In this document: one piece after another, positions 40,147 through 49,655 of the stretch
Layout: each line of letters opens with the position of its first letter
Position numbering within the stretch: position 1 is the stretch's first letter
From: an uncultured bacterium
Lineage (GTDB): Bacteria; Verrucomicrobiota; Kiritimatiellia; CAIKKV01; CAITUY01
Assembly (NCBI GenBank): GCA_903958395.1
Contig: CAJBSZ010000346.1
Location: 1-60,621 of the forward strand
Length of the DNA stretch: 60,621 nt
Direction of reading: 5' to 3'
Position numbers and translations under genes: made by a program
The notes under the pieces: generated by a model
Databases searched by the model: none
What the model was told of the DNA's origin: nothing
Seen by the model: the letters and a program-made list of their open reading frames with translations, nothing else

Positions 40147-40259
40147 GATGATTGACGGAGGTGAAGGGGCAGGCTGGAGACCGAAATTTAAGTTGTGAAG
40201 AGGTTGGAATCAGGTGTTTTTGAAATAGTTTTGAAGAAGTTATTAGGAGTATAGACAAA

Positions 40260-40553
40260 GTGAATATCTACGTTGGAAATCTGCCGTATCAAACAACTCA
40301 GGACGATCTGCGCGTACAATTCGAACAGTATGGCGTGGTGGAGTCCGTCAATATCATTCAGGATCGTGAAACAGGCCGCTCGAAAGGGTTCGGCTTCGTG
40401 GTCATGCCTGATAGCACAGGGGCACAGAAGGCCATCGACTCCCTGAACGATGTCGACATGGGCGGTCGCAAAATGAAGGTAAACGAAGCCCGTCCCCGCG
40501 CTGAAGGCGGCTCCGGTGGTGGTGGTGGCGGCGGCGGCGAACGTCGCTGGTAA
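40260..40553 (+). CDS. RRM-type RNA-binding protein
   Basis: 97 residues with GTG start, preceded by AGGAG ten bases up. A single RNA recognition motif fills residues 1-80: RNP2 is NIYVGNLPY, RNP1 is SKGFGFVVM, with KMKVNEARPR at the end. A Gly-rich tail follows (GGSGGGGGGGG then ERRW). This is the small glycine-rich RBP type of cyanobacteria and many other bacteria, often induced by cold. It has its own long leader and a strong terminator, so it is a single-gene unit. Confidence 0.95.
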   Translation: MNIYVGNLPYQTTQDDLRVQFEQYGVVESVNIIQDRETGRSKGFGFVVMPDSTGAQKAIDSLNDVDMGGRKMKVNEARPRAEGGSGGGGGGGGERRW

Positions 40554-40579
40554 CTGACCGCTTTTCTGAAAGTGATCAA

Positions 40580-40609
40580 AAGACCGGGGTGAAAACCCCG
40601 GTCTTTTTT
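40580..40609 (+). terminator. Rho-independent terminator, likely bidirectional
   Basis: AAGACCGGGGT (40580-40590), GAAA loop, ACCCCGGTCTT (40595-40605), then TTTT: a perfect 11-bp stem. It lies between the RRM stop and the convergent mutS stop, and on the minus strand is followed by a weaker CTTTTGAT, so it may serve both. Confidence 0.95.
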
Positions 40610-40612
40610 GTT

Positions 40613-43113
40613 TTATCCGAACAGGGATAGTTGCCCGGCATCCCGGGTTTTGCGCTTGTGCCGGGCCAGTCGGGGTTGTCCCGCCTCGCTGAACTCCCCC
40701 TCCTCCAGATTGGTCAGGATTTCCTTGGCACGATCGATGACCTCAAGCGGCAGTCCCGCCAGACGGGCAACCTGGATTCCGTAACTCTTGTCGGCCGCGC
40801 CGGCTACGATCTTCCGCAAAAATACAATCTGGTCGTTTCGCTCACTCACCACCACATTGTAGTTCTTCACGTCCGGCAGGGTCAGGGCCAGATCAGTCAA
40901 TTCATGATAATGGGTGGCAAAGAGTGTCTTGGCCTTTGCCTTCTCGTTATTATGCAAATATTCCGCCACCGCCCACGCAATGCTGATGCCGTCAAAGGTG
41001 CTGGTTCCCCGTCCGATTTCATCGAGAATGATCAGGCTCCGCGGCGTGGCGTTATTGAGAATGTTGGCGGTCTCCTGCATTTCAACCATGAATGTGCTGC
41101 GTCCGCGCGCCAGATCGTCACTGGCCCCGACCCGGGTAAAAACCTGATCGACCACACCAATCTCGGCCTCGGAGGCGGGTACAAACGAGCCCATCTGGGC
41201 CATGATGACAATCAAACCCACCTGCCGGATATAGGTTGATTTTCCGGCCATATTCGGCCCCGTCAGGACAATTAATTGATGATGGGTTCTGTCGAGCAGG
41301 GTGTCGTTGGGGACAAACCGCTCGGCATCCGGCATGCCCTCGACAACCGGATGCCGTCCATCCTTGATCCACACCTTCCCTCCCGCATTGATCCCGGGCC
41401 GGACATATCGCCCCATTACGGCCCGTTCCGCCAGCGCGGCAAGCACATCCAACGTTGCCAGGGCAAACGCGGTTTGCTGGATCTCGGCGGTATGCTGAAC
41501 AACCTGTTCCCGGATCCCCGAAAACAGCTCGCATTCAAGCGCCACGGCCCGCTCCTGGGCCCCCATGATCCTGCGTTCGTACTCCTTGAGTTCAGGGGTC
41601 ACAAACCGCTCTCCATTCACCAGCGTCTGCTTGCGGATATAGTCATCCGGCGCATGGGCCAGCTGCCCTTTAGAAATTTCAATGTAATAGCCGAATACCC
41701 TGTTGTGCCGGACTTTCAGCGTCTTGATTCCCGTACGAGCCTGTTCCCGGGATTGAAATTCCGCCAGCCATTGCCGCCCCTCGGACGCCGCCACGCGAAG
41801 TTCGTCGAGTTCAGCATTATATCCCTTCCGGATAATGCCGCCTTCTTTCAGCGCTACCGGAGGTTCATCTTCAATCGCGCGGCCAATCAGTTCCGCCACC
41901 TCAGGCAGGGGAACCATCTCCTGTGCCAATGTTCGAAGCATCTCACTCGGATGCTCCTTCACCAAATCCCGGATCATCGGCAAGGCGTCCAACGAGGCTC
42001 CCAGCGCGCGTAGGTCTCGGCCATTTCCACTGCCGGCACTCAGGCGGGATACAAGGCGCTCCAAGTCCCGGATTCCTGAAAAATGATCGCGGATCTCGTG
42101 AAGCAGCGTCCGGTTCAGTGTCAACGCCTCCACCGCATCCAAACGTCGTTCAATCCCCACGACCTCCGCCAGTGGCCGGAGTATCCAGTCCCGAATCAAC
42201 CGGGCGCCCATCGGGTTTTGGTTTCATCCAGAGTCCCCAGGAGTGTCACGGATCCGCGCCGCTCCTCCGAACGACGGGGAACAAGGTCCAGGTTGCCGCA
42301 GGTGGCCTGATCCAGCATCATATAATCGGCAGGATTGCTGACCTTAAGGGATCGGACATGCCTGACATCGCGCTTCAATTCCTCCTGGACATAGTACAGG
42401 ATTCCTCCGGCTGCCCCCACGGCCGCAGGCTTGCTCTCGCACCCGAATCCATCCAGCGAATGCACGGAAAAATGCCGGATGAGGCGATCCCGCGCCACAT
42501 CATACCGGAACACCCAGTCCTCCCCTCCGCTGACCACTATCCCCCCCAGTGACGCCATCAGCGACTTCACCAAGGGATCATTCATTTGCTCGGAAGGTAC
42601 GACACATTCACGGGGGCTGAATTGCCGCAGGGACTCGGCTAGCAAGGCGGCATCCCGCGACTCCTCCACCCAGAAGGCTCCAGTGGAAATATCCAGCATC
42701 GCCATCCCGAACACCTCGCCGCTCCGGCAGAATCCAGCCAGGTAATTATTCTGGACTGAATTCAGGATCGTGTCCTGCATCACCGTCCCCGGCGTGACGA
42801 TCCCCGTCACTTCGCGGCGGACAATCCCCTTGGCCGATGCGGAATCCTCGACCTGGTCGCAGATGGCCACTTTTTTTCCGGCCCGGATAAGTTTTGCCAG
42901 ATAGCCGTCCGCCGCATGGAACGGAACCCCGCACATGGGGATCCCCTGGCGTCGGGTCAGGGTGATATCCAGGAGATGGGAGGCCTCCTTGGCATCCTCG
43001 AAAAACATCTCGTAGAAATCACCCAGCCTGAAAAATAAAATGGTATTCTCGGGCAGTTTCCCGCGAATCTGCCGGTATTGCGCCATCATCGGCGTCAGGG
43101 TTTCGCCTGTCAT
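40613..43113 (-). pseudogene. mutS: DNA mismatch repair protein MutS, single frameshift
   Basis: Two frames together encode a complete MutS of about 836 residues. The first (43113-42196) holds the mismatch-binding domain with FFRLGDFYEMFFEDA and the connector; it ends within the lever at GTLDETKT. The second (from about 42211) resumes with MGARLIRDWILRPL and carries the clamp and the ATPase: LTGPNMAGKSTYIRQ (Walker A), ARGRSTFMVEM, LIILDEIGRGTSTFDG (Walker B) and FATHYHELTDL. One missing base within the AAAACCC run (plus-strand 42213-42219) explains the break: four Cs would give KTPMGARL. This may be a real mutation, giving a mutator, or an assembly error. Its ATG overlaps the rsmA stop (ATGA). 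Confidence 0.93.
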
Positions 43114-43982
43114 ATGTCAGATCTCACATTTTTAGATTTCAAAAGTCCATCCGCCAAGGCCTGCCACTGGTCCACGGTGAGCATTTCAGGACGGATTCTC
43201 GGATCCAGTCCCATTTGAAACAGAACCGACACCGCTTGCTCGGGAGTCACGCCAAAGCGGGCCGCAATCTTTGTCAGGATGGTCGCCATCTGTTTTCTCC
43301 GGAAGGCAAAAGCCTCCTTGGTCAGCCGGGCGAACATCGGCCGGTCTCCCGCCAGAATCCGCGACTCGGGAAGACGCGTCATCCGCACCACGGCCGACTT
43401 TATTTTGGGACGCGGATAAAAACAATTGGGACTGATAATTTTCACGGTTTCAACCTGATACACCCGCTGGGCCCAGACTCCCATCAGCCCGCGCTCCTCA
43501 TCGCCGGGAGCAGCCGCCAATCGTTCCCCTACTTCCAACTGAACCGTTACCGTAATACGCTTCGGGGGATGAGGCAAGGCAAAGACATTCATCAGGATCC
43601 GGCTCCCCACCGAGTACGGAAGATTAGACACAAGGGATGTAATGCCTTCCTGCTCGAAAAATGCGGCATCGAGATCCATAGCGTCCCCCCTCATCAGGGT
43701 CAGAACTGGATGATCCGGGTATTCCCGGCAGAGATAGTCATAAAGTCCGCGATCCTTCTCCACCGCCACCACCCGCCTAACCAGTCCGACCAGTTGCTCG
43801 GTCAACACGCCAAGCCCCGGTCCGACCTCCAACACCACATCCTCAGGCTGGAGATCCGCCGCCGCGATAATGATGTCCCGGATATTGGCGTCGATCAGGA
43901 AATTCTGCCCGAGCAGGCTGTTCGGCTGGAGGCCGTGTTCCTGAAGCAAAGCGGCAACTTGCGAAGGACTGGTCAGTTTCAC
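43110..43982 (-). CDS. rsmA: 16S rRNA dimethyladenosine transferase
   Basis: 290 residues. Motifs: GQNFLIDANI near residue 25, VLEVGPGLGVLTEQL (SAM-binding motif I) and LVSNLPYSVGS (NLPY, catalytic motif IV). RsmA dimethylates two adjacent adenines (A1518, A1519) near the 3' end of 16S rRNA, late in small-subunit assembly. It starts at GTG 43982, overlapping the stop of the PPIase gene in GTGA, and its own stop overlaps the mutS start. The three are translationally coupled. Pairing with a SurA-type PPIase gene parallels surA-pdxA-ksgA in enterics. Confidence 0.95.
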   Translation of the reverse strand: MKLTSPSQVAALLQEHGLQPNSLLGQNFLIDANIRDIIIAAADLQPEDVVLEVGPGLGVLTEQLVGLVRRVVAVEKDRGLYDYLCREYPDHPVLTLMRGDAMDLDAAFFEQEGITSLVSNLPYSVGSRILMNVFALPHPPKRITVTVQLEVGERLAAAPGDEERGLMGVWAQRVYQVETVKIISPNCFYPRPKIKSAVVRMTRLPESRILAGDRPMFARLTKEAFAFRRKQMATILTKIAARFGVTPEQAVSVLFQMGLDPRIRPEMLTVDQWQALADGLLKSKNVRSDI

Positions 43983-44959
43983 GGCTGGGATGATTTGATA
44001 ATTTCGATATAGGCGTCTTTACGAAGCCGAGCCATCCAGCGATCGGTCACGCGCCGGATCTCTTTCTTCCGCAAATCCTTTTCGATGGTGCTGCGGACTT
44101 CTTCAAAGGGAATCGGACCCGCCGCCAGGGAATCCTCCAACTTGATCAGGTAATAATTCCCGTCCATCCGGATCACGTCACTCACCGCATTCTTCGAGAG
44201 TCCCTTGACCGGTGTCGCCAGTTCAGGACGCAAATCACGAACATCATACCAGCCCCAGTCCCCGCCATCCTTAGCCTTGCCATCCTCCGAGACCGCCCGG
44301 GCAACGGTCGCGAAATCGGCACCCGCCCTGATTTTCAATAACGTCTCACCCGCCGACGTCTCCCGCACCACGCGGTCTGCCTCATTCGTCGCCCCCTGAA
44401 TCAGGATGACGCGGATCTTCACCTTCGCTTCACGGGTGTATTTTTTAGGATTCTCCTCGTAGATGCGGCGGACATCCCGGGGCGAAATCATCACCTGGGC
44501 GTCCACTTCACGACTTTTCATCATCCCCACAACAATACGCTCACGCATCTGGCGACGCCATTCCTCCATGGACATATGCGCGCCCCGCAGGGTTTTCAGG
44601 AATTCCTGCCGATCCCCCTCATAGCGTTCCTGGATAAAATCGCTGACTCGCTTTTCCACATACTTTTCGATTCCATCCTTGTTGAGCTTGGTATCGGCAT
44701 CGTACGCCTTCATGATCAGCTTCGCATTGATCAAATCATCCAGAATATCGGAATAAAGCTCCTGCTGCTGTGACTCCAGGTCCGCCCCCGTGTACATTTG
44801 GCGCAACTGGGGCATCATGGGCCCCATGGCCTCCCGGACCTCCCCTACCGTCACCACCCCGTCATTAACGAAGGCGGCAACACCATCGATCGTGATGGAT
44901 TCACCCACAGCCAACTCCGCGACAAACAACAGTGCCACGATAAAAATTATTCGTCTCAT
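43979..44959 (-). CDS. SurA-like periplasmic peptidyl-prolyl isomerase
   Basis: 326 residues from the ATG at 44959, which has GGAGGACACTATTC upstream and begins a signal peptide (MRRIIFIVALLFVAELAVG). A SurA-type N-terminal chaperone region has AAFVNDGVVTVGEV and DILDDLINAKLIMKAY. A PpiC-type parvulin domain lies at about 190-300, with VILIQGA, A.AVSEDGKAKDGGDWGWYDVRDL and NYYLIKLED. It should help fold outer-membrane proteins, consistent with a diderm host. It is first in the PPIase-rsmA-mutS chain. Confidence 0.9.
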   Translation of the reverse strand: MRRIIFIVALLFVAELAVGESITIDGVAAFVNDGVVTVGEVREAMGPMMPQLRQMYTGADLESQQQELYSDILDDLINAKLIMKAYDADTKLNKDGIEKYVEKRVSDFIQERYEGDRQEFLKTLRGAHMSMEEWRRQMRERIVVGMMKSREVDAQVMISPRDVRRIYEENPKKYTREAKVKIRVILIQGATNEADRVVRETSAGETLLKIRAGADFATVARAVSEDGKAKDGGDWGWYDVRDLRPELATPVKGLSKNAVSDVIRMDGNYYLIKLEDSLAAGPIPFEEVRSTIEKDLRKKEIRRVTDRWMARLRKDAYIEIIKSSQP

Positions 44960-45089
44960 GAATAGTGTCCTCCACAACCGGGTGTCCAAAAACCGTCACT
45001 ATGCCACAAAGAATGGCACTCCGCTATCTGCTATTTACTATTTGCCCTCAAACAGGTATCTTGAAAACCAGTTATTAGGGAGTGATGAC

Positions 45090-45773
45090 GTGAGACAAAT
45101 ATTACATGCAGTAAAAGGATGGATTCGAGGCGAATCCTCAAAAGGGCGGAAAACCGCCATGGTTTATGTGTATTCACCGGGCAAGGAAACCCAGAACGGG
45201 GAATTGGGAGCCAATGACCAGATTTCCCTGCTTCGCCGGCTTTCGACCTTCGTGAGCAAGGAAACCCTTCCCGTAACCATCATTTTTCCGGGCCGCCCGA
45301 CACGCAAAATTCCGGATGGCGCCAGCCAGAGCGGAGTTCAGGTTCGCTATGCCACCACTGACCAAATGAAAAAAGTGGTCGGCAACGCCATCGCTGAAGC
45401 CAAAAAGGAATACTCCGTAGTCCTGGCCACCAATAGCCCTGAATTGGAGAAGATTGCCCGTAGCGAGAGAATCCGCCACATCCGCGCCACCACCTTTGAG
45501 GAAGCGCTGAATGCGATTTGTGGTCCTCTCCGCCGCGACCAGCCCCAGCAGCAGCCGCAACGCCGCCAACCGCAGTCCGCACCCGCTCAAAAATCACAGC
45601 CTTCCCCTGAATCGAACGGCGACGCCGGACCGGAAGCCCCCGCGACCCAACCTCAGGCTAATCCCATTTCCCCGAAACCCGAGCCCGTGCTTCAACGACA
45701 CCGCCGAAATGAGGCTCCCTCGAAAAAAGAAGACCGGGATCAGGACATCCTGAATTTGATTGATCCGCTATAA
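45090..45773 (+). CDS. NYN/PIN-like domain protein with proline-glutamine tail
   Basis: 227 residues from GTG 45090, chosen for TTAGGGAG seven bases before it; the frame continues upstream but there it overlaps the opposite PPIase gene. Residues 20-145 suggest a NYN (YacP-like) nuclease fold: LLRRLSTFV, LPVTIIFPG, VQVRYATT, YSVVLATNSPELEKIARSERI and TTFEEALNAI fit its order. However the first acidic motif (usually DGYN) is VYSPGK here, so activity is doubtful. The tail is low complexity (QPQQQPQRRQPQSAPAQ) and ends DQDILNLIDPL. A lipoprotein gene follows after 15 bases. Confidence 0.65.
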   Translation: MRQILHAVKGWIRGESSKGRKTAMVYVYSPGKETQNGELGANDQISLLRRLSTFVSKETLPVTIIFPGRPTRKIPDGASQSGVQVRYATTDQMKKVVGNAIAEAKKEYSVVLATNSPELEKIARSERIRHIRATTFEEALNAICGPLRRDQPQQQPQRRQPQSAPAQKSQPSPESNGDAGPEAPATQPQANPISPKPEPVLQRHRRNEAPSKKEDRDQDILNLIDPL

Positions 45774-45788
45774 ATCAAGGAGCGTTCC

Positions 45789-46202
45789 ATGACAACAAAA
45801 ACCTATTCAATCATCATGAGTGGACTGATTTGCATGCTGTGCGTGATCGGCACAATCATGTGGACGGGGTGCGACACCGCAAGCGCTACCGAGGATCTTG
45901 TTGTTTCACCGTCAACGGCAACACTTTCATCCGGACAGTCACAGACATTCACCGTCAGTGGTGGCTACCATTACACATGGTCCATTAGTGGAGCCAGCAG
46001 CAGCAGTGGCACCACAAGTTCAGCGCAAGGCTCGCTTTCATCCCTGACGGGAAGCCAAGTGCTCTACACGGCGCCCTCCAGTGCTTCACTAAGCGGCTCT
46101 GTTACGCTTTCTGTCACCTCCACCATCGAGGGCAGTGGTGCGGGAATCAGTAATTCCCCGGCTTACTCAGTCACCGGAAGCGCCATCGTCACCTTTAAAT
46201 AA
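45789..46202 (+). CDS. Small lipoprotein with Ig-like domain
   Basis: 137 residues. A signal peptide ends in a lipobox-like WTGC (residues 25-28). The mature part reads LVVSPSTATLSSGQSQTFTVSGG and YHYTWSIS, a bacterial Ig-like (Big-2/PKD-like) opening, with many Ser and Thr and a final SAIVTF strand. AAGGAG stands seven bases before the ATG. It likely sits on the outer membrane. Role unknown. Confidence 0.8.
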   Translation: MTTKTYSIIMSGLICMLCVIGTIMWTGCDTASATEDLVVSPSTATLSSGQSQTFTVSGGYHYTWSISGASSSSGTTSSAQGSLSSLTGSQVLYTAPSSASLSGSVTLSVTSTIEGSGAGISNSPAYSVTGSAIVTFK

Positions 46203-46213
46203 TCGCGGTCATC

Positions 46214-47023
46214 ATGACCAAACCGTTGCTGATCACGAGTCTTCAAAATCCCCGCATTAAGGCGGTGGTAGGATTGCGGCAACGGTCGGATCGCGATGAG
46301 CGCGGAGAAATGATCATTGAGGGGTACCGCGAGCTCAAGCGTGCCCTCGATAACCGGCATCTTCCCAAGGCGCTTTTCACCTGTGCTGATCTTTTCATGG
46401 GAACCAATGAACCGGCCCTGATCGAACGCTGCCGGCTCGCTGGCGCGGAACTGTTTGAATGCACCAAGCCGGTCTTTGAAAAAATCTCCTACCGGGACCG
46501 CCCGGAAGGCTTATTGGCCATTGCCCCACAGGTTCATTGGACCCTGGCCGATTTGAAACTCCCCGACAACCCGCTACTGGTCGTGGCCGAAGCCATTGAA
46601 AAGCCCGGGAACCTCGGCACCATCCTCCGATCTGCCGATGCCGCCGGGGTCCACGCGGTGATCGTCTGCGACCGTTGCACCGACATCAACAATCCCAACG
46701 TCGTTCGCGCCAGCACGGGAACCCTCTTCGCCCTTCCTGTTGTGGAAGCCTCCACCGATGAAGTTCTGGCCTGGCTTCGCAAAAACAAAATTCAAATCCT
46801 GGCGGCAACCCCGCATACCGACTTTGACTACACGGCCGTGGATCTCAAGAAAGGGACCGCTCTGGTCGTGGGAACCGAACAATACGGACTCTCCGAGAAG
46901 TGGATGAATGAAGCCGACCTGAAGGTGAAGATTCCCATGCTGGGCCAGGCCGACTCCCTTAATGTGGCCTCCGCCACAACAATCCTACTCTATGAAGCCG
47001 TGAGGCAGCGGCAGAGCAAATAG
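46214..47023 (+). CDS. TrmH/SpoU-family RNA 2'-O-methyltransferase
   Basis: 269 residues. An N-terminal substrate-binding part (NPRIKAVVGLRQRSDRDERGEMIIEGYRELKRA) resembles L30e-like domains of RlmB/TsnR. The knotted SPOUT domain has VVAEAIEKPGNLGTILRSADA (motif 1), GTEQYGLSEKW (motif 2) and IPMLGQADSLNVASATTILLYEA (motif 3). It methylates a ribose in rRNA or tRNA using SAM. It converges on ribE with a 17-base gap. Confidence 0.92.
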   Translation: MTKPLLITSLQNPRIKAVVGLRQRSDRDERGEMIIEGYRELKRALDNRHLPKALFTCADLFMGTNEPALIERCRLAGAELFECTKPVFEKISYRDRPEGLLAIAPQVHWTLADLKLPDNPLLVVAEAIEKPGNLGTILRSADAAGVHAVIVCDRCTDINNPNVVRASTGTLFALPVVEASTDEVLAWLRKNKIQILAATPHTDFDYTAVDLKKGTALVVGTEQYGLSEKWMNEADLKVKIPMLGQADSLNVASATTILLYEAVRQRQSK

Positions 47024-47040
47024 GCGCTAGGAGCCAGGGT

Positions 47041-47682
47041 TCAGGAAAACCCGGCAGCTTGCAGTTTCTCCATCGTCACGCCCTTGTTTCCCTGCATGCG
47101 CCCGAGATACCGCTGGACATATTTGCCGATAATGTCGGTCTCCAGATTAACTTCCCGCCCTGTTTTCAGAGCCTGTAACGAGGTGTGGCTCCACGTTTGC
47201 GGAATCAAATGAACGGTGAATGATTTCTGGCGAAGGTCGGCCACAGTCAGGCTGACACCGTCGATGGCGATCGAGCCTTTCAACACGATTCCGGCAAGAA
47301 ACTCATCGCCACAGGACACCTCAAGGATCCAATCGGCACCTTTCTGTTCTATCGACAGAACCTTTCCCGGACCATCGATGTGCCCGGTCACGATATGTCC
47401 GCCCAATCGTTCATCGGCGCGCAATGCCCGCTCCAGGTTCAGTTTCGCGCCCGACGAAGTCGCGCCTAGCGTTGTTTTCTTCAAGGTCTCAGCCAGAACA
47501 TCGCAAGAGAACTCCCCTGCATGAAGGGAGGTCACCGTCAGGCAAACCCCTTGAACCGCCACGCTTTCGCCCACTCCCAAAGGGGAATCCCACGGCGCAT
47601 GGCGAATCACCAGACTCATCCCGTCACTGCGCGACTTCTTGCCCGCCAACGACCCGACTTGTTGAATTAATCCGGTAAACAT
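47041..47682 (-). CDS. ribE: Riboflavin synthase, alpha subunit
   Basis: 213 residues from the ATG at 47682 (MFTGLIQQVGSL, the universal start); longer starts lie inside ribD. Two lumazine-binding repeats are visible, with VQGVCLTVTSL and GHIVTGHIDG in the first and ISIDGVSLTV-like AIDGVSLTVADL in the second. It converts two 6,7-dimethyl-8-ribityllumazines to riboflavin and the pyrimidinedione. It is the last gene of the riboflavin operon, overlapping ribD by 16 bases. Confidence 0.96.
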   Translation of the reverse strand: MFTGLIQQVGSLAGKKSRSDGMSLVIRHAPWDSPLGVGESVAVQGVCLTVTSLHAGEFSCDVLAETLKKTTLGATSSGAKLNLERALRADERLGGHIVTGHIDGPGKVLSIEQKGADWILEVSCGDEFLAGIVLKGSIAIDGVSLTVADLRQKSFTVHLIPQTWSHTSLQALKTGREVNLETDIIGKYVQRYLGRMQGNKGVTMEKLQAAGFS

Positions 47683-48767
47683 AATGCTTTTGCCCTTATC
47701 ATGACATCGTCGCCGATCATACGGGCTTCCACGATCTTGAGTCGTGGTGCCCCCGCAAGTTTCCATCCCCTGCCCCCGATGGCACCGAGCCCATCGCTCC
47801 CGATGATCACGGGAGCCACAAACAAAACCAGTTCATCCACAAGATTTGCACGGATGAGGGAAGCAGCAAACTCGCTTCCGCCTTCGCAAAGGACATGAAG
47901 GACACCAAGGCCATGCAGGGACCTCAGCAATGCCGGCAGGAAAACACCACGCCCGACGGCGGACAATACCAAGACCTTCGCCCCTCTCACGGCATAGTCC
48001 GCCTGTCGTCGCGAGGGACACCGTTTTGTCGTAACCAGGATAGTTTGAGAAGCAAACGCATCCGAAAAAACACGTCGATTGACAGGTACTTTCCCGGCGG
48101 CATCAACAATAACCCGGAAGGGCATGCGGCCTTTTGAAGGACGCGGCAGAAGCGACGGATCGTCCTTCAGCACCGTCCCGGAACCCACCATCACGGCATC
48201 GACCCGGCGACGGAGTCCCTGCACGACCGACCGGGCCGCAGGCCCGGAAATCCACTTTGAACGGCCGGCTGAATCGGCTATCCGGCCATCCAGCGATTCG
48301 GCCAGTTTCAGGGTAACATACGGCCTCTTTTGAAATATGGCCGAGGCAAACGGGGCCAGCAACTCACGAGCCTCCTCTGCACCAACCCCGACGACCACTT
48401 CGATCCCAGCCCGGCGGAGCTGCGTGAATCCTTTTCCCGCATGGCGGGGATTCGGGTCGGAAACGGCCGCGACCACCTTCTTGATCCCAGCCCGCATAAT
48501 GGCCTCCGTACAAGGAGGAGTTCGGCCAAAGGTGCAGCAGGGTTCCAAGGTTACATAGAGTGTGGCCCCCTTGGCGCGAATCCCGGCCTGGCGAAGTGCA
48601 TATACCTCGGCATGCGGCCCGCCCGCCTTGCGATGATAGCCCCGGCCGATCATCCGTCCATGCTTGACGATCACCGCCCCCACCGGTGGATTGGGTCGCG
48701 TCAAGCCCTCTGCTAAACGGGCCAACCGAAGCGCCTCGCCCATCCATTTTGTATCATCCGTCTTCAT
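47667..48767 (-). CDS. ribD: Bifunctional riboflavin deaminase/reductase
   Basis: 366 residues. The N-terminal CMP/dCMP-type deaminase has GGPHAEVYAL (zinc His, catalytic Glu) and VTLEPCCTFGRTPPCTEAI (zinc Cys pair). The C-terminal reductase (about 147-366) has PYVTLKLAESLDGRIA and FRVIVDAAGKVP, GVLHVLCEGGSEFAASL. It carries out the second and third steps from the GTP branch. Its ATG follows directly after the ftsY stop with no gap, so translation is likely coupled. Confidence 0.95.
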   Translation of the reverse strand: MKTDDTKWMGEALRLARLAEGLTRPNPPVGAVIVKHGRMIGRGYHRKAGGPHAEVYALRQAGIRAKGATLYVTLEPCCTFGRTPPCTEAIMRAGIKKVVAAVSDPNPRHAGKGFTQLRRAGIEVVVGVGAEEARELLAPFASAIFQKRPYVTLKLAESLDGRIADSAGRSKWISGPAARSVVQGLRRRVDAVMVGSGTVLKDDPSLLPRPSKGRMPFRVIVDAAGKVPVNRRVFSDAFASQTILVTTKRCPSRRQADYAVRGAKVLVLSAVGRGVFLPALLRSLHGLGVLHVLCEGGSEFAASLIRANLVDELVLFVAPVIIGSDGLGAIGGRGWKLAGAPRLKIVEARMIGDDVMIRAKALCLPD

Positions 48768-49655
48768 CTACAATCCTAGAAACCCCTTCACGAATTCCTT
48801 CGCGTCAAACGAGGCCAAGTCCGCCTCGCTCTCACCGAGCCCGACAAAATGAACCGGCAAGTCAAGTTCCTTGCGAATGGTAAAAATGAAGCCACCCTTG
48901 GACGAGCCATCCAGTTTCGCCACAACCACACCGGTCAAGGCGACACATTCCTTGAACATTCTCGCCTGAATGACCGCGTTGTTACCCAGGGTGGCGTCCA
49001 GCACAATCCAAATCTCATGAGGAGCACCGGGCAGAGCCTTGTCGATGGATCGCCGTACCTTTTGAAGTTCATCCATCAACGGCTGCTTGGTATGCATGCG
49101 CCCTGCGGTATCGATCAGCACGACATCCGCTTTTCGCGCAAGGGCCGCCTTCACGGAATCATAGGCAACGGAGGCTGAGTCGGCCCCATGAGCCCCCACC
49201 ACGACATCCAGCTTCAGACGATCCGCCCAGAGTTTCAATTGGTGCGAACCCGCCGCCCGAAAGGTATCGGCGGCAGCCAGAAGCGGCGCCAAACCCTGCT
49301 GTTTGATTAAATAGCCAAGTTTGGCCGTGGTGGTGGTCTTGCCGGAACCATTAACGCCGACGACCAGAATAACCCTGGGCTTATGGGTACCCTTCCACTC
49401 AAAGGGCTTCTGAGGAGGAAAGACCGCTTCGAGCATGGCCTCGATTGTTGAGGTCATGTCGGCGCCCCCACCCCTTCGCTTCAACTTTCCAATCCATTCA
49501 TCCACCAAACGAGGCGCGATATCAGACTGGATGAGGGCTCGTTCCCACGCCTCCAGGGCGACCGGATCAGCTTTGGCAAGACCGGGAATCAGACTCGCCA
49601 GGCCCCCCACGATCTTGTCGCGGGTTCTTGCCAGTGCTTTGAGCCAGGACTTCAT
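48768..49655 (-). CDS. ftsY: Signal recognition particle receptor FtsY
   Basis: 295 residues, the short NG form without the acidic N-terminal A domain. The N domain is helical. The G domain has VVGVNGSGKTTTTAKLGYL (G1), DTFRAAGSHQLK, DVVLIDTAGRMHTK (G3), KLDGSSKGG (G4) and VGLGESEADLASFD. It receives SRP-bound ribosomes at the inner membrane. Its partner RNA (ffs) is encoded in the same window. Its ATG overlaps the nusB stop by four bases. Confidence 0.96.
   Translation of the reverse strand: MKSWLKALARTRDKIVGGLASLIPGLAKADPVALEAWERALIQSDIAPRLVDEWIGKLKRRGGGADMTSTIEAMLEAVFPPQKPFEWKGTHKPRVILVVGVNGSGKTTTTAKLGYLIKQQGLAPLLAAADTFRAAGSHQLKLWADRLKLDVVVGAHGADSASVAYDSVKAALARKADVVLIDTAGRMHTKQPLMDELQKVRRSIDKALPGAPHEIWIVLDATLGNNAVIQARMFKECVALTGVVVAKLDGSSKGGFIFTIRKELDLPVHFVGLGESEADLASFDAKEFVKGFLGL

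Noticed and set aside
44790..45089. N-terminal 100 codons of the NYN-like frame
   Set aside because: This part is opposite the PPIase gene and low in complexity; GTG 45090 has a proper ribosome site.
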